From CAZKWY01 sp964556655 (GTDB lineage Bacteria > Patescibacteriota > Minisyncoccia > Portnoybacterales > UBA2143): DNA of 34,570 nucleotides. The stretch lies in the NCBI GenBank assembly GCA_964556655.1, contig CAZKWY010000007.1, positions 1 to 34,570 of the forward strand, given 5' to 3'. Positions 13,325 through 20,378 of this stretch are shown here, piece after piece. Position 1 is the stretch's first letter, and every line of letters begins with the position of its first letter. The notes under the pieces are model-generated. The model was given only the letters and a program-made list of their open reading frames with translations. It was not told the DNA's origin and searched no databases. A program made the translations under genes and the position numbers.

Positions 13325-14212
13325 ATGAGAAGAGATCCATTTGCAGCAGACGTTGGAATACTAACAGAGGAAGAGCAGTCATACATTGAGACACGGGTGG
13401 TTGAAACCTATAGAGCACAGCTTAGAGCGCGTCAACTGTTTAACCTATTAAATATAGGTGACGATGGCGGCGAGAAGCTTTACAGGTTCTACACTGAAAC
13501 CGATCCTAGTGAAGCGATGATTGATATGCATGGAGTAGGGGCGAGCAATGATCTTCCTGAAAAGACAGCGAACGACATTGATCTACCTGTCATACATAAA
13601 GAGTTCTTCATACCTTGGCGTGACTTAGCGGCAAGTAGAAACGAGGGGCCGAGTCTTCTTGATGATAGTATAAGAACTTGCACTAGGAAAATAGCGGAGG
13701 CAGAGGATAAACTACTTATCACAGGTCAATACACTGGCTGGGATGCTCTCGAGTTAGAGGGCTTCTTCACAGCGACGGGTAGAACCGATAACGCTTCTGC
13801 TGGTGTATGGCCGGATAACGCTTATGAGGATATTAACACTGCTCGGGGTGCTTTGCAGGATTCAGGGTTTGACGACGTTGAACCTGTTCTTGTTGCGCCC
13901 CCTGCGTTAATTACTTCATTAGATGACTTGATTGCTAACACAGGTATTACTTATAAGCAGTCGTTTATGAGTAATGGTTTGCTTAGTGATATTATTCCAT
14001 CTAGTAACGCTTACGCGGCTGACGGGAATCAGGATAGCGCTGTGTTAGTTGTACCCGGTGGCGGGAACTTCTACGCGGTTGAGGCTTTACCTATTATGAC
14101 TAGGTTGTTTGAGGATAGGATGGGGAATGTTCACGGAACTGTTCGTGAGGTTGTTGCCCCTATTATAGCTAGACCAACTGCTATTGCTGAGATTAACACT
14201 ATTACGACTTAG
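13325..14212 (+). CDS. Major capsid protein (HK97 fold)
   Basis: About 295 aa. ATG 13325 is preferred because AGAGGT (13311-13316) lies eight bases upstream; ATG 13319 would be only two bases from it. The sequence reads like the encapsulin/linocin-related branch of HK97-fold shells: N-terminal arm with LTEEEQSYIETRVVETYRAQ, long spine-helix region DDSIRTCTRKIAEAEDKLLI near residues 120-140, A-domain segment VLVAPPALITSLDDLI, and an ending RLFEDRMGNVHGTVREVV typical of the P-domain strand. Located after protease, scaffold candidate and decoration protein. A T-rich terminator follows. Confidence 0.85.
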   Translation: MRRDPFAADVGILTEEEQSYIETRVVETYRAQLRARQLFNLLNIGDDGGEKLYRFYTETDPSEAMIDMHGVGASNDLPEKTANDIDLPVIHKEFFIPWRDLAASRNEGPSLLDDSIRTCTRKIAEAEDKLLITGQYTGWDALELEGFFTATGRTDNASAGVWPDNAYEDINTARGALQDSGFDDVEPVLVAPPALITSLDDLIANTGITYKQSFMSNGLLSDIIPSSNAYAADGNQDSAVLVVPGGGNFYAVEALPIMTRLFEDRMGNVHGTVREVVAPIIARPTAIAEINTITT

Positions 14213-14223
14213 TAATCTTATCT

Positions 14224-14245
14224 ACTTTTTTTTATCTATGTTTTT
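14224..14245 (+). terminator. T-rich terminator after the capsid gene
   Basis: ACTTTTTTTTATCTATGTTTTT, two T-runs within 22 bases, as expected for archaeal intrinsic termination. A new TATA-like element follows at about 14258-14266. Confidence 0.6.
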
Positions 14246-14257
14246 AACTAGTGACGG

Positions 14258-14266
14258 GTATATGTT
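14258..14266 (+). promoter_or_regulatory. TATA-like element before the second decoration protein
   Basis: GTATATGTT, about 24 bp before TTG 14285. It suggests that the decoration gene can be transcribed independently of the capsid gene, from an almost leaderless mRNA. Confidence 0.35.
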
Positions 14267-14284
14267 ATTGTATGGTGAATATGT

Positions 14285-14680
14285 TTGAGTTATAGTCTTA
14301 AAGAGTTAGCGAAGGGAAGCGGGTTTAAGTCATCGGTTACTGTTAACGAGTCAATGGATTCTCATACGGTTCTCTACGTGGATAGTAATGGTTGCTGGGT
14401 GAAGGCGGATGCTAGTGATGCTTCTAAGATGCCGTGTAGTGGTATATCATGTGAAGATATATCATCAGGGTTGAAGGGAACAATACTTGTGACTGGGTTG
14501 ATTCATAGTAATAACTGGAACTGGACTCCTGGGGGGTTACTCTATGTTTCAACTACTAGTGGGGATATGACTCAGACAGCACCTGATGCGCAGGGTAATC
14601 GTGTTCAAATAGTTGGGAGAGCGTTATCAACGACGCTGATATTATTTAACCCTGACTTCTACATGACAACGGTTTCCTAA
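14285..14680 (+). CDS. DUF2190-like decoration protein
   Basis: 131 aa from TTG 14285. Beta-rich with the pattern TVLYVDSNGCWVKAD, MPCSGISCEDI, LKGTILVTGLIHS, PGGLLYVSTTSGDMTQTAP, RVQIVGRALST. This matches, element by element, the last 115 residues of the hub/fibre protein (23270-23675), so both carry the same small beta-barrel. Placement just after the major capsid protein supports a capsid surface role. A T-rich stretch and a duplicated GGTTTCATA follow the gene. Confidence 0.65.
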   Translation: MSYSLKELAKGSGFKSSVTVNESMDSHTVLYVDSNGCWVKADASDASKMPCSGISCEDISSGLKGTILVTGLIHSNNWNWTPGGLLYVSTTSGDMTQTAPDAQGNRVQIVGRALSTTLILFNPDFYMTTVS

Positions 14681-14768
14681 TGACTTCAAAGGGTTTCATA
14701 ATGGTTTCATAGGTTCACAAAGTTTTTAACTTAATCATACAACATATCTAATAGATACAGAGAGAGAT

Positions 14769-15341
14769 ATGAAGATGAAACCTGAAGGAAACTATGAGAT
14801 GCGGTTCATATGCGATGAAAACGGTAAACTATTGAAAGGTGCACCCGGTAACTATACGTGCGGGGAAACCTATATGATGCCTCTTCGTCACAGTGAATAC
14901 CCGTACTGGGAGCTATTAGGGGAACCCCCCGTGTTAGAGATACCGCCTCCAAGCGAGGATGATGACGTGTTTAGCGGTGTATCACCTTTACCTGATATAG
15001 AGGTAGAGCAAGATGATTCAGATAGAGAAAACGTTGAGGACTTTGACGCGGAGAACGTTGACGCTGACGCCCCCGCCGTGCTTGAGCCTTATGCAAGTAT
15101 TAAGAATGGGAAAGTTGTTGCTTATCAAGAGGAGACACGTATACCAGAGGTGTCGGATAGTAACGAAGCTGAGGAAGAGGAAACCGATGAGGAACTTGAT
15201 GAGTTTCCTAGTGACGAGGAGTGGAGTAGGGATGAGTTGAAACGTATCCTAGATGAAGAGGGAGTAGAGTACAGTAAATACGCTCATACACCTACTTTAA
15301 AGGAGAAGGTTGAGGAACTTGGCTCTGAAGAAGAGTCTTAA
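14769..15341 (+). CDS. Acidic linker protein with C-terminal HeH/LEM-like helix pair
   Basis: 190 aa. The N-terminal 55 residues form a small domain (NYEMRFICDENGKLLKGAPG, with one CxxGE motif). The centre (60-145) is acidic, low-complexity and probably disordered. Residues 150-187 (WSRDELKRILDEEGVEYSK and following LKEKVEEL) match the HeH/LEM/SAP-like helix-extension-helix fold that occurs at the C-terminus of phage head proteins and often binds DNA or partners. The last bases overlap the glycosyltransferase start. It is located between decoration protein and connectors, so a head-associated protein is likely. Confidence 0.6.
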   Translation: MKMKPEGNYEMRFICDENGKLLKGAPGNYTCGETYMMPLRHSEYPYWELLGEPPVLEIPPPSEDDDVFSGVSPLPDIEVEQDDSDRENVEDFDAENVDADAPAVLEPYASIKNGKVVAYQEETRIPEVSDSNEAEEEETDEELDEFPSDEEWSRDELKRILDEEGVEYSKYAHTPTLKEKVEELGSEEES

Positions 15342-16014
15342 AGTATTCACAGCGATACCGAATCTACGTAAAGGAGACGAGTACGGGGGATACCTCGGCT
15401 CGGTTCTAAACCATTTACATGCTCAGGAAACCTCGGTTAAGGTTCTTGAACCCTACATAACCACGAATTATCACGGTAAATTTAAACCCGGTGAAGATAG
15501 TAAACTAGATGCAATCACTTATCAGATGAACCGTATAGTTGATAAATTCATGGCTAGTGACGCAACGCATTTATTCTTTAACGATGGAGACGTGGAGATA
15601 CCGCCAGACACTATTGACACTCTTCTCAGACATAACGTGGATTTAGCGAGCGGTGTTTACCCTTTTAAGAACTTTGACTCAGTTTACGCTATGCTATTCG
15701 GGCGTATGGCTGAGAATAAGCCATGCGGTAACTTTATTCCACGTGACTGGGATCACATGAAAGGTAGAGTATGGGGGGAGAAAGATAAATGGGCGGGGGG
15801 TAGTGGCTGTATGCTTGTTAAGAGAAGAGTGTTTCAACGTTATCACCCTAATATTCCTCCTCTACGTTTCAGTCGTGACGGGGGTTGTAGTCTTGATATG
15901 TTGTTCTGGAAACGTGTTCAAGACGCTGGGTTCACTGCACGTGTTGACGCTAGGGTGGTGTGTGGGCATCTCCCAGAGCATCCGTTAAATGAGATAAATG
16001 AATGGCTAAAATGA
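15310..16014 (+). CDS. GT-A fold glycosyltransferase
   Basis: The start is TTG 15310 or TTG 15319, both following AGGAGAAGG and overlapping the previous gene. The 234-aa protein begins with a beta strand (LKVFTAIPNLRKGDEYGGYL), has a DxD-type metal and nucleotide-sugar site at HLFFNDGDVEIPPDT (about residues 89-103), an acceptor-side segment WAGGSGCMLVKRRVF (near 160), and a late catalytic Asp region RDGGCSLDMLFWKRVQDAGF. This order is that of family-2-like enzymes. It lacks membrane segments. It could glycosylate virion or host surface proteins. It is followed by a GNAT gene; the pair interrupts the head genes. Confidence 0.78.
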   Translation: MRNLALKKSLKVFTAIPNLRKGDEYGGYLGSVLNHLHAQETSVKVLEPYITTNYHGKFKPGEDSKLDAITYQMNRIVDKFMASDATHLFFNDGDVEIPPDTIDTLLRHNVDLASGVYPFKNFDSVYAMLFGRMAENKPCGNFIPRDWDHMKGRVWGEKDKWAGGSGCMLVKRRVFQRYHPNIPPLRFSRDGGCSLDMLFWKRVQDAGFTARVDARVVCGHLPEHPLNEINEWLK

Positions 16015-16034
16015 TTGTTTGGAGTGAATAGTGA

Positions 16035-16628
16035 TTGAAGACGATTCGTGGACTCAGTGTTGACAGAGTAGAGTGCGTGGATAGAACCCGTAACGTTTTT
16101 CATGGAGTAGACGAGGATACTGGTTTCATCTTCACTGTTAAGCAACCGTCACGAATGGATACACGGGAGCATAAGAAGGCGTGGAACCAGTTAACCGAAA
16201 ACACTGTTAACCATTATAAACGGTTAAACCTAGATGATGAGTATTATGATAGTAAGTATAGGTGTAGTCTCCCAAAGTTTCAGCCAAGTCAACACGGTTT
16301 CCTCCCCCTAGTTATGATTATAGATGGTAACATTGTAGGGTTCGCTGATATGCTGTTCTATAAAGGAGACGAATACATGCTTCATGATATCCCCCTAGAT
16401 GATGTGGGGTGCAGTATGAATCTATGCGTATTAGACTCTTATCAAGGACTAGGAATAGGATACTATTATAGCGTTATGAGTGTAAAGATAGCTAAACATT
16501 TTAAAGCAGACTGGGCGCTAGGGTTCACTGAGCGAGATGGCGCCATGTGGCGTCTCCGTAAGAAACAAGGGTGGACACTAGTAGGGTACTATCAAGGTAA
16601 CTACGTTGTTATAAAGAAACAACTATAA
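16035..16628 (+). CDS. GNAT-family N-acetyltransferase
   Basis: 197 aa from TTG 16035, with GGAGTGA eight bases upstream. The second half is a GNAT fold: strand VGCSMNLCVLDSYQG, the acetyl-CoA pyrophosphate loop QGLGIGYYYSVMS (Q-x-x-G-x-G type, near residue 140), and the strand pair ALGFTERDGAMWRLRKKQGW with the last strand YYQGNYVVIKK. The N-terminal half (1-110) is unassigned. It would transfer an acetyl or other acyl group to an amine of a protein or sugar. Its neighbour is a glycosyltransferase, so sugar or virion-protein modification is plausible. Confidence 0.75.
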   Translation: MKTIRGLSVDRVECVDRTRNVFHGVDEDTGFIFTVKQPSRMDTREHKKAWNQLTENTVNHYKRLNLDDEYYDSKYRCSLPKFQPSQHGFLPLVMIIDGNIVGFADMLFYKGDEYMLHDIPLDDVGCSMNLCVLDSYQGLGIGYYYSVMSVKIAKHFKADWALGFTERDGAMWRLRKKQGWTLVGYYQGNYVVIKKQL

Positions 16629-16676
16629 CGGTTATTACCCTTAAATCCCGCCAAACGAATCTATTACTGAATAACA

Positions 16677-17003
16677 GTGGCGTACTGCACGAACACCCAA
16701 GTCAAGGCAATAGTAGACACAGATATGAGCGACGCAGAGGTAACAGAGTATATCACGGAGACAGACGCATACCTCGATGAAATACTTGACACAGGCACAT
16801 TATCAGCGACGATACTACAGATGCTATCAAGACACTACACAGCGTACCGAGTCATGCTTAAAGACCCGAACGCTCGTACAATAGGAAGCTACAGTGAGAA
16901 CCGTTCAGATACAATGAATTTAATGAAAGCAGAGTTCGATCACCTAGTGTTCATGTTCGCAGGAGGCATAGCGTTCACAGCAGCGGGGGAGAGCCTATAT
17001 TGA
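16677..17003 (+). CDS. Head-tail connector, Gp6-like adaptor candidate
   Basis: 108 aa from GTG 16677. All-helical: TNTQVKAIVDTDMSDAEVTE, a second helix YLDEILDTGTLSATILQMLS, then HYTAYRVMLKD. A small helical protein beginning with a hydrophobic T..V...V.TD.SD.E.. pattern, directly upstream of a head-closure-type gene, is typical of the HK97 gp6/SPP1 gp15 connector that binds under the portal. It ends in an overlap with a 48-aa gene (17000). Confidence 0.6.
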   Translation: MAYCTNTQVKAIVDTDMSDAEVTEYITETDAYLDEILDTGTLSATILQMLSRHYTAYRVMLKDPNARTIGSYSENRSDTMNLMKAEFDHLVFMFAGGIAFTAAGESLY

Positions 17004-17146
17004 GTAACGTAGAGGAAGTAATGACTGAGCTAGAGGATGAAACAAGGTTCATATTAGTAGACGGGAAACCAGTTAGCCTACAAGCAGTAGTAGATAAAAT
17101 ACTAGAAAAAGACGAGGAAAACACGCGTAGAATAGGGAGCGGGTAA
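17000..17146 (+). CDS. Small acidic protein between connector genes, 48 aa
   Basis: TTG 17000 overlaps the TGA stop of the previous gene (TTGA), and the TAA ends at 17146, two bases before the next ATG, so it fits the operon exactly. The product starts MSNVEEVMTELEDETRFILV, acidic and helix-strand-helix, ending with a basic ENTRRIGSG. No family recognised. The tight packing on both sides is the main evidence that it is real. Confidence 0.55.
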   Translation: MSNVEEVMTELEDETRFILVDGKPVSLQAVVDKILEKDEENTRRIGSG

Positions 17147-17148
17147 AC

Positions 17149-17496
17149 ATGGCGACAGCATCCCCCTTCATAGACGCTATGGGTGAATCCGCTACACTGA
17201 AAACACGTGCACAGGGAGCAAGAGACGCGGTGACACAGTGGCCTGTTGTCACGTATACGGATAGTACTATAAAGATACTTGTGGATCATAATCAAAGCAC
17301 GATAAGGGAGCTTGGCGGGGAACGTGTCTCGCATCAAGTGTTACGGGGATTCATAAAGAGCAGTATCACGGTGACGGATCAAGACCGTGTAGTGTATCAT
17401 GGGGAAACCTACCTAGTTGAGGGATTAGAGAACGTAGAGTATCATCTAGGGGATGCTTCATATAAATCCGTGACTCTTGTGAGGTTAACCGAGTAA
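17149..17496 (+). CDS. Head-closure (stopper) protein candidate
   Basis: 115 aa. The centre and C-terminus have the strand layout of head-closure proteins of the SPP1 gp16/HK97 gp7 group: GFIKSSITVTDQDRVVYHGE, then TYLVEGLENVEYHLGDAS and a final strand YKSVTLVRLTE. The D-x-V-x-Y-x-G-x-x-Y-x-V-x-x pattern is the usual diagnostic. It would plug or line the connector channel between portal ring and tail. ATGG overlap with the next gene at 17496. Confidence 0.6.
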   Translation: MATASPFIDAMGESATLKTRAQGARDAVTQWPVVTYTDSTIKILVDHNQSTIRELGGERVSHQVLRGFIKSSITVTDQDRVVYHGETYLVEGLENVEYHLGDASYKSVTLVRLTE

Positions 17497-17981
17497 TGGC
17501 TGCAACTGATCCACGTACAACTATACGCTCAGGGATAGTAGCAAACCTTGGGAACATTAAGAAAGATGACGGAGTAGCGAACGCCTCAGTTATCCATCTC
17601 TGGTCAGGGGGCGTGGAGTCGTTAAAAGAGTTATTCTATGTAGATGACTATGACATAGTTTTCACATATGATGACCCTCAGAGCACGGGGGTTCGTAGAG
17701 TAGATGAGATACCTGTTCACTATTTGATGACTTACCCTGTTCACGTGTTCACAGCGGATAAGCCTTTAACTGGGGCACTAGTCTGCACCGCGTCGGAGAT
17801 GCAGTATAAGGTAACGTATGCGTTAAGAGACGCTGTAACGGATTTCAGGGAAAGCGCGGCGGGGGCGTCGCCAGCGTATCGGCTTACGTTGATAAGTGAC
17901 AACTCTAATACTGTTCGTGTAGGCGGTGTGCGTTTCTGGGAGACGTTGCATAGATTGGAGTATGAGACGGATTATGGTTAA
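17496..17981 (+). CDS. Tail terminator candidate
   Basis: 161 aa. Mixed alpha/beta: an N-terminal helix (DPRTTIRSGIVANLG), a central beta section with EIPVHYLMTYPVHVFTADKP, and a helix-strand end (YRLTLISDNS, FWETLHRLEYETDY). Size and position between the stopper and the tail tube proteins are those of tail terminator proteins (lambda gpU-like), which cap the tube. The sequence match is positional rather than strong. Confidence 0.5.
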   Translation: MAATDPRTTIRSGIVANLGNIKKDDGVANASVIHLWSGGVESLKELFYVDDYDIVFTYDDPQSTGVRRVDEIPVHYLMTYPVHVFTADKPLTGALVCTASEMQYKVTYALRDAVTDFRESAAGASPAYRLTLISDNSNTVRVGGVRFWETLHRLEYETDYG

Positions 17982-18004
17982 ACAAGGTAAAGGATTGAGG
18001 AAGG

Positions 18005-18505
18005 ATGGTTGAAACAAAATACGATAAGGTATCAAGTGTGGAGATAGGGCGAACATCAGGTGACTGTGTTGAGATAACTAATGTATTATACTTCAGTGAA
18101 AGAGTGGTAGCGGTGGAGGGTGACATGGTTACGCCTCTCACAGTTATCAACGACTGGAACCCGGGTGGGGTTCATCATAGTCACAAGTATCTTGAACTAG
18201 AGCTTGCTCTTGACTCGGATTGGTTAACGGATACTACGGATAGAACGACTCGTTGGGCTTATACTCAACACGTGGACGCGGCTGATAGTAAACCAGCGAT
18301 AGATGAGGATGGAGCTAATACAGCGATAGAGCATTTCGTGGTTAACGTAAGGGAGCATGATGGAAGCGCTAAGACGCTTACCTACGCGGATGAGGACGCG
18401 AACGTGTTATGGTGTACAGGGGAAACCAGTGAGATAAGTAACGAGGATGATACACGTCATCAACCAGTAACGTTTAGCTTCATATGTCTACAGGATGTGA
18501 GTTAA
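18005..18505 (+). CDS. Tail tube-type protein 1
   Basis: 166 aa, beta-rich. Pattern: SVEIGRTSGDCVEITNVLYF, a central loop VHHSHKYLELELALDSDW, then a second sheet EHFVVNVREHDGSAKTLTY and the final strand QPVTFSFICLQDV. This fits the tail tube fold (lambda gpV/Hcp-like), in which hexameric rings stack to form the tube. The following gene has the same order of elements and length class, so two tube-like proteins are encoded in tandem. Which is the main tube subunit cannot be told from sequence. Confidence 0.55.
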   Translation: MVETKYDKVSSVEIGRTSGDCVEITNVLYFSERVVAVEGDMVTPLTVINDWNPGGVHHSHKYLELELALDSDWLTDTTDRTTRWAYTQHVDAADSKPAIDEDGANTAIEHFVVNVREHDGSAKTLTYADEDANVLWCTGETSEISNEDDTRHQPVTFSFICLQDVS

Positions 18506-18506
18506 G

Positions 18507-18932
18507 ATGGCTGAGGGTGCGATAAAACTAAAGAAAATTAAGAGCGTGACAGCGAACGGGGTTACAGATGAAAACGTGTTAGATGTACGTGAAGAACATT
18601 TAATGAACATCACCCCCCAGTTTGTGCCGAACACTTATCAGGGACTAGGTGTACTAGAGAAAGCTAAGTGGCGGCAAATCACGATTATATTTGACAGTGA
18701 CAGCGATGCGTTAGACGCGTCTTACAGCGTCACAGCGGCTAACAGCTCTATAGGCACATCGTTCATAATAAAGTACACGGTTGCGGATGCGGCGGGTACA
18801 GAGGAGTCTTGGACATATGAACACGGTAAAAGCTATGTTATGGGTAAGGAGCCGGGGCGTATTGAGGACGGGGCGGCTAGGAACACGACTGAGTACACGG
18901 TGTTGACTTATGGGACGAGAACAATCTCATAG
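18507..18932 (+). CDS. Tail tube-type protein 2
   Basis: 141 aa, separated from the previous gene by one base. Beta-rich: KKIKSVTANGVTDENVLDVR, WRQITIIFDSDSDALDASYS, TSFIIKYTVADAAGTEESWT, and the end NTTEYTVLTYGTRTI. Layout resembles the preceding gene and tail tube proteins generally. A duplication of the tube gene, one copy perhaps serving as a tube initiator or distal protein, would explain the pair. The frame ends inside the start of the next gene (23-base overlap), a common arrangement for tail chaperones. Confidence 0.55.
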   Translation: MAEGAIKLKKIKSVTANGVTDENVLDVREEHLMNITPQFVPNTYQGLGVLEKAKWRQITIIFDSDSDALDASYSVTAANSSIGTSFIIKYTVADAAGTEESWTYEHGKSYVMGKEPGRIEDGAARNTTEYTVLTYGTRTIS

Positions 18933-19188
18933 CCGTGACGTGACGGTTGCCTCTGTTTTAACTAGTCTCCTAGAAGAGGATTATGTGGATGAGTTATCCA
19001 CTCTTGAGATAGAGGTAGCGTTGCTCTCGCTTAGACACGGGTTATCAGTGGATTATGTTATGGATATGAGTTGGGGGGATTACCTAGAACTATACACTCC
19101 TTTAGAGACGCCTAGTGTACGTGTAACTGGGAGATGGGATAAAGTATACTACGGTGAAGCTGCTTTCAGGGGGGATGGGGATGAGTAA
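18910..19188 (+). CDS. Tail assembly chaperone candidate
   Basis: 92 aa. Mostly helical and acidic (VTVASVLTSLLEEDYVDELS and following), with a start ATG 18910 or GTG 18940. It lies between the tail tube and the putative tape measure, where tail assembly chaperones are encoded. It contains LRHGLSVDYVMDMSWGDYLE, reminiscent of chaperone helices that end with a Trp/Tyr motif. No frameshift signal was identified. It overlaps the upstream gene by 23 bases and the downstream start by eight bases. Confidence 0.5.
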   Translation: MGREQSHSRDVTVASVLTSLLEEDYVDELSTLEIEVALLSLRHGLSVDYVMDMSWGDYLELYTPLETPSVRVTGRWDKVYYGEAAFRGDGDE

Positions 19189-19621
19189 CGTGTTATATAT
19201 ACGGGGGGATGTTCCCTCGGTTATTAATAAACTTGAGACTGTTAGAGATATCCTTGTAGAGAGGGAGTTAAAAGGGTACAGTATGTTTAACTCAGAGTTT
19301 GAGTGGAGATATAAGACGGCGGGAGACACTAGAGTATGCCCCATATGTAACAGTCATAATGGCAACGTTTATAACGGTGAAGAAGTTAAAAACAATTTCC
19401 CTAACACACTCTACCTCGGAAACTACATAGCACACCCAAGAACACATGATAACCCAGATTTCCCTGACGCAGGATACTATAGTGAAGGAAACCGTTTCGA
19501 GGGAGCAATATATAGAAGAAACGGAGCGGATTACGGATGTGGATGTAGGTTACGTCTTCTTCACCCAGCGGAGAGCTTTGAACATATACTTCATAAAGAG
19601 AAAGCGGGGGCGATACAATAA
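19181..19621 (+). CDS. MuF/gp7-like zinc-binding protein
   Basis: About 146 aa from ATG 19181 (GGGGGATGGGG upstream as SD); a longer frame from 19154 lies within the previous gene. It has the signature of the SPP1 gp7/Mu gpF C-terminal domain: RVCPICNSHNGNVYNGEEV, then a His-Pro segment (YIAHPRTHD) and YGCGCRLRLLHP. Two Cys pairs (CPIC and CGC) plus His would hold zinc. MuF domains are usually attached to head proteins near the portal; here the gene sits before the tape-measure candidate, which is odd. Stop overlaps the next start (TAATG at 19619-19623). Confidence 0.6.
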   Translation: MSNVLYIRGDVPSVINKLETVRDILVERELKGYSMFNSEFEWRYKTAGDTRVCPICNSHNGNVYNGEEVKNNFPNTLYLGNYIAHPRTHDNPDFPDAGYYSEGNRFEGAIYRRNGADYGCGCRLRLLHPAESFEHILHKEKAGAIQ

Positions 19622-20376
19622 TGGCGACAGAGCGTATAAGAGTAGATATATCACGGGATGACTTAGATAAATACCTCGATGACTTAAGTAAAGTTAGAAC
19701 CGGGACAGAGGAAACAGAGTCAGGTTTACCGGGGATAAGGAAAGAAGTTAATAAGATAAGAAGAGAAGCAGCTGCCTCTGGTTTAAACCTAGATGAGTTA
19801 CCTGCTCTTAACCGTGAGTTAAGGATTATCGGGCGTCTTATACCCGGGTTCACACGTGGCTCTAGCCTATATTTTCAGTTACGGAGACAAGTTAGGGGGC
19901 AGATGGGCACACGTTCCGCTGATGCTTTACGTGAACAGTTAAGCGACCCTAAGTTTATTCAAGACTTGATGACTGAGACAGGGGAAACTGAGAACGTTAT
20001 ACGTAACTTTATCGAGAAACAGATAACCGCTGATTTAATGAAGGGGGCTTTAGCGAAAATCGTTATAGTTGCGGTTATAATTCAATTCATTGTAAAGACT
20101 ATTAGACAAGTAGAGAAAAAGATTGAACGTGAACGCGCTCAGTTTGAGAACGAGATAAGGCGTGACACTGAGCTTACGCATAGACAGTTCCGTGAATTAC
20201 AGGCTGAGCAGATAGGGTTCGCTACGTGGGTAGATCAGTTTGAAGCAGAGTGGGATGAAGAAGGGTTTGTGAATACGGCTGTTAAAACAGTGATAAACCG
20301 TCTTCAAGCACAAGGATACATATTACCGAAGGGAGGGAAATACACGGCGGCTTCGCAAGTTGATCCGTGGCAGTGA
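19621..20376 (+). CDS. Short tape-measure protein candidate
   Basis: 251 aa, helical and charged, with one hydrophobic segment at about 143-162 (LAKIVIVAVIIQFIVKTI) flanked by amphipathic and coiled-coil helices (ERERAQFENEIRRDTELTHR). Tape-measure proteins contain such hydrophobic segments and lie directly before the hub gene. The length is very short: at about 1.5 angstrom per residue it would set a tail near 38 nm. A membrane-associated injection protein is the alternative. Ends with a short overlap to the hub gene. Confidence 0.55.
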   Translation: MATERIRVDISRDDLDKYLDDLSKVRTGTEETESGLPGIRKEVNKIRREAAASGLNLDELPALNRELRIIGRLIPGFTRGSSLYFQLRRQVRGQMGTRSADALREQLSDPKFIQDLMTETGETENVIRNFIEKQITADLMKGALAKIVIVAVIIQFIVKTIRQVEKKIERERAQFENEIRRDTELTHRQFRELQAEQIGFATWVDQFEAEWDEEGFVNTAVKTVINRLQAQGYILPKGGKYTAASQVDPWQ

Positions 20377-20378
20377 CA

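Noticed and set aside
15013..15240. Basic plus-strand frame inside the acidic linker gene
   Set aside because: Alternative frame of an acidic gene; Arg/Leu-rich chance translation.
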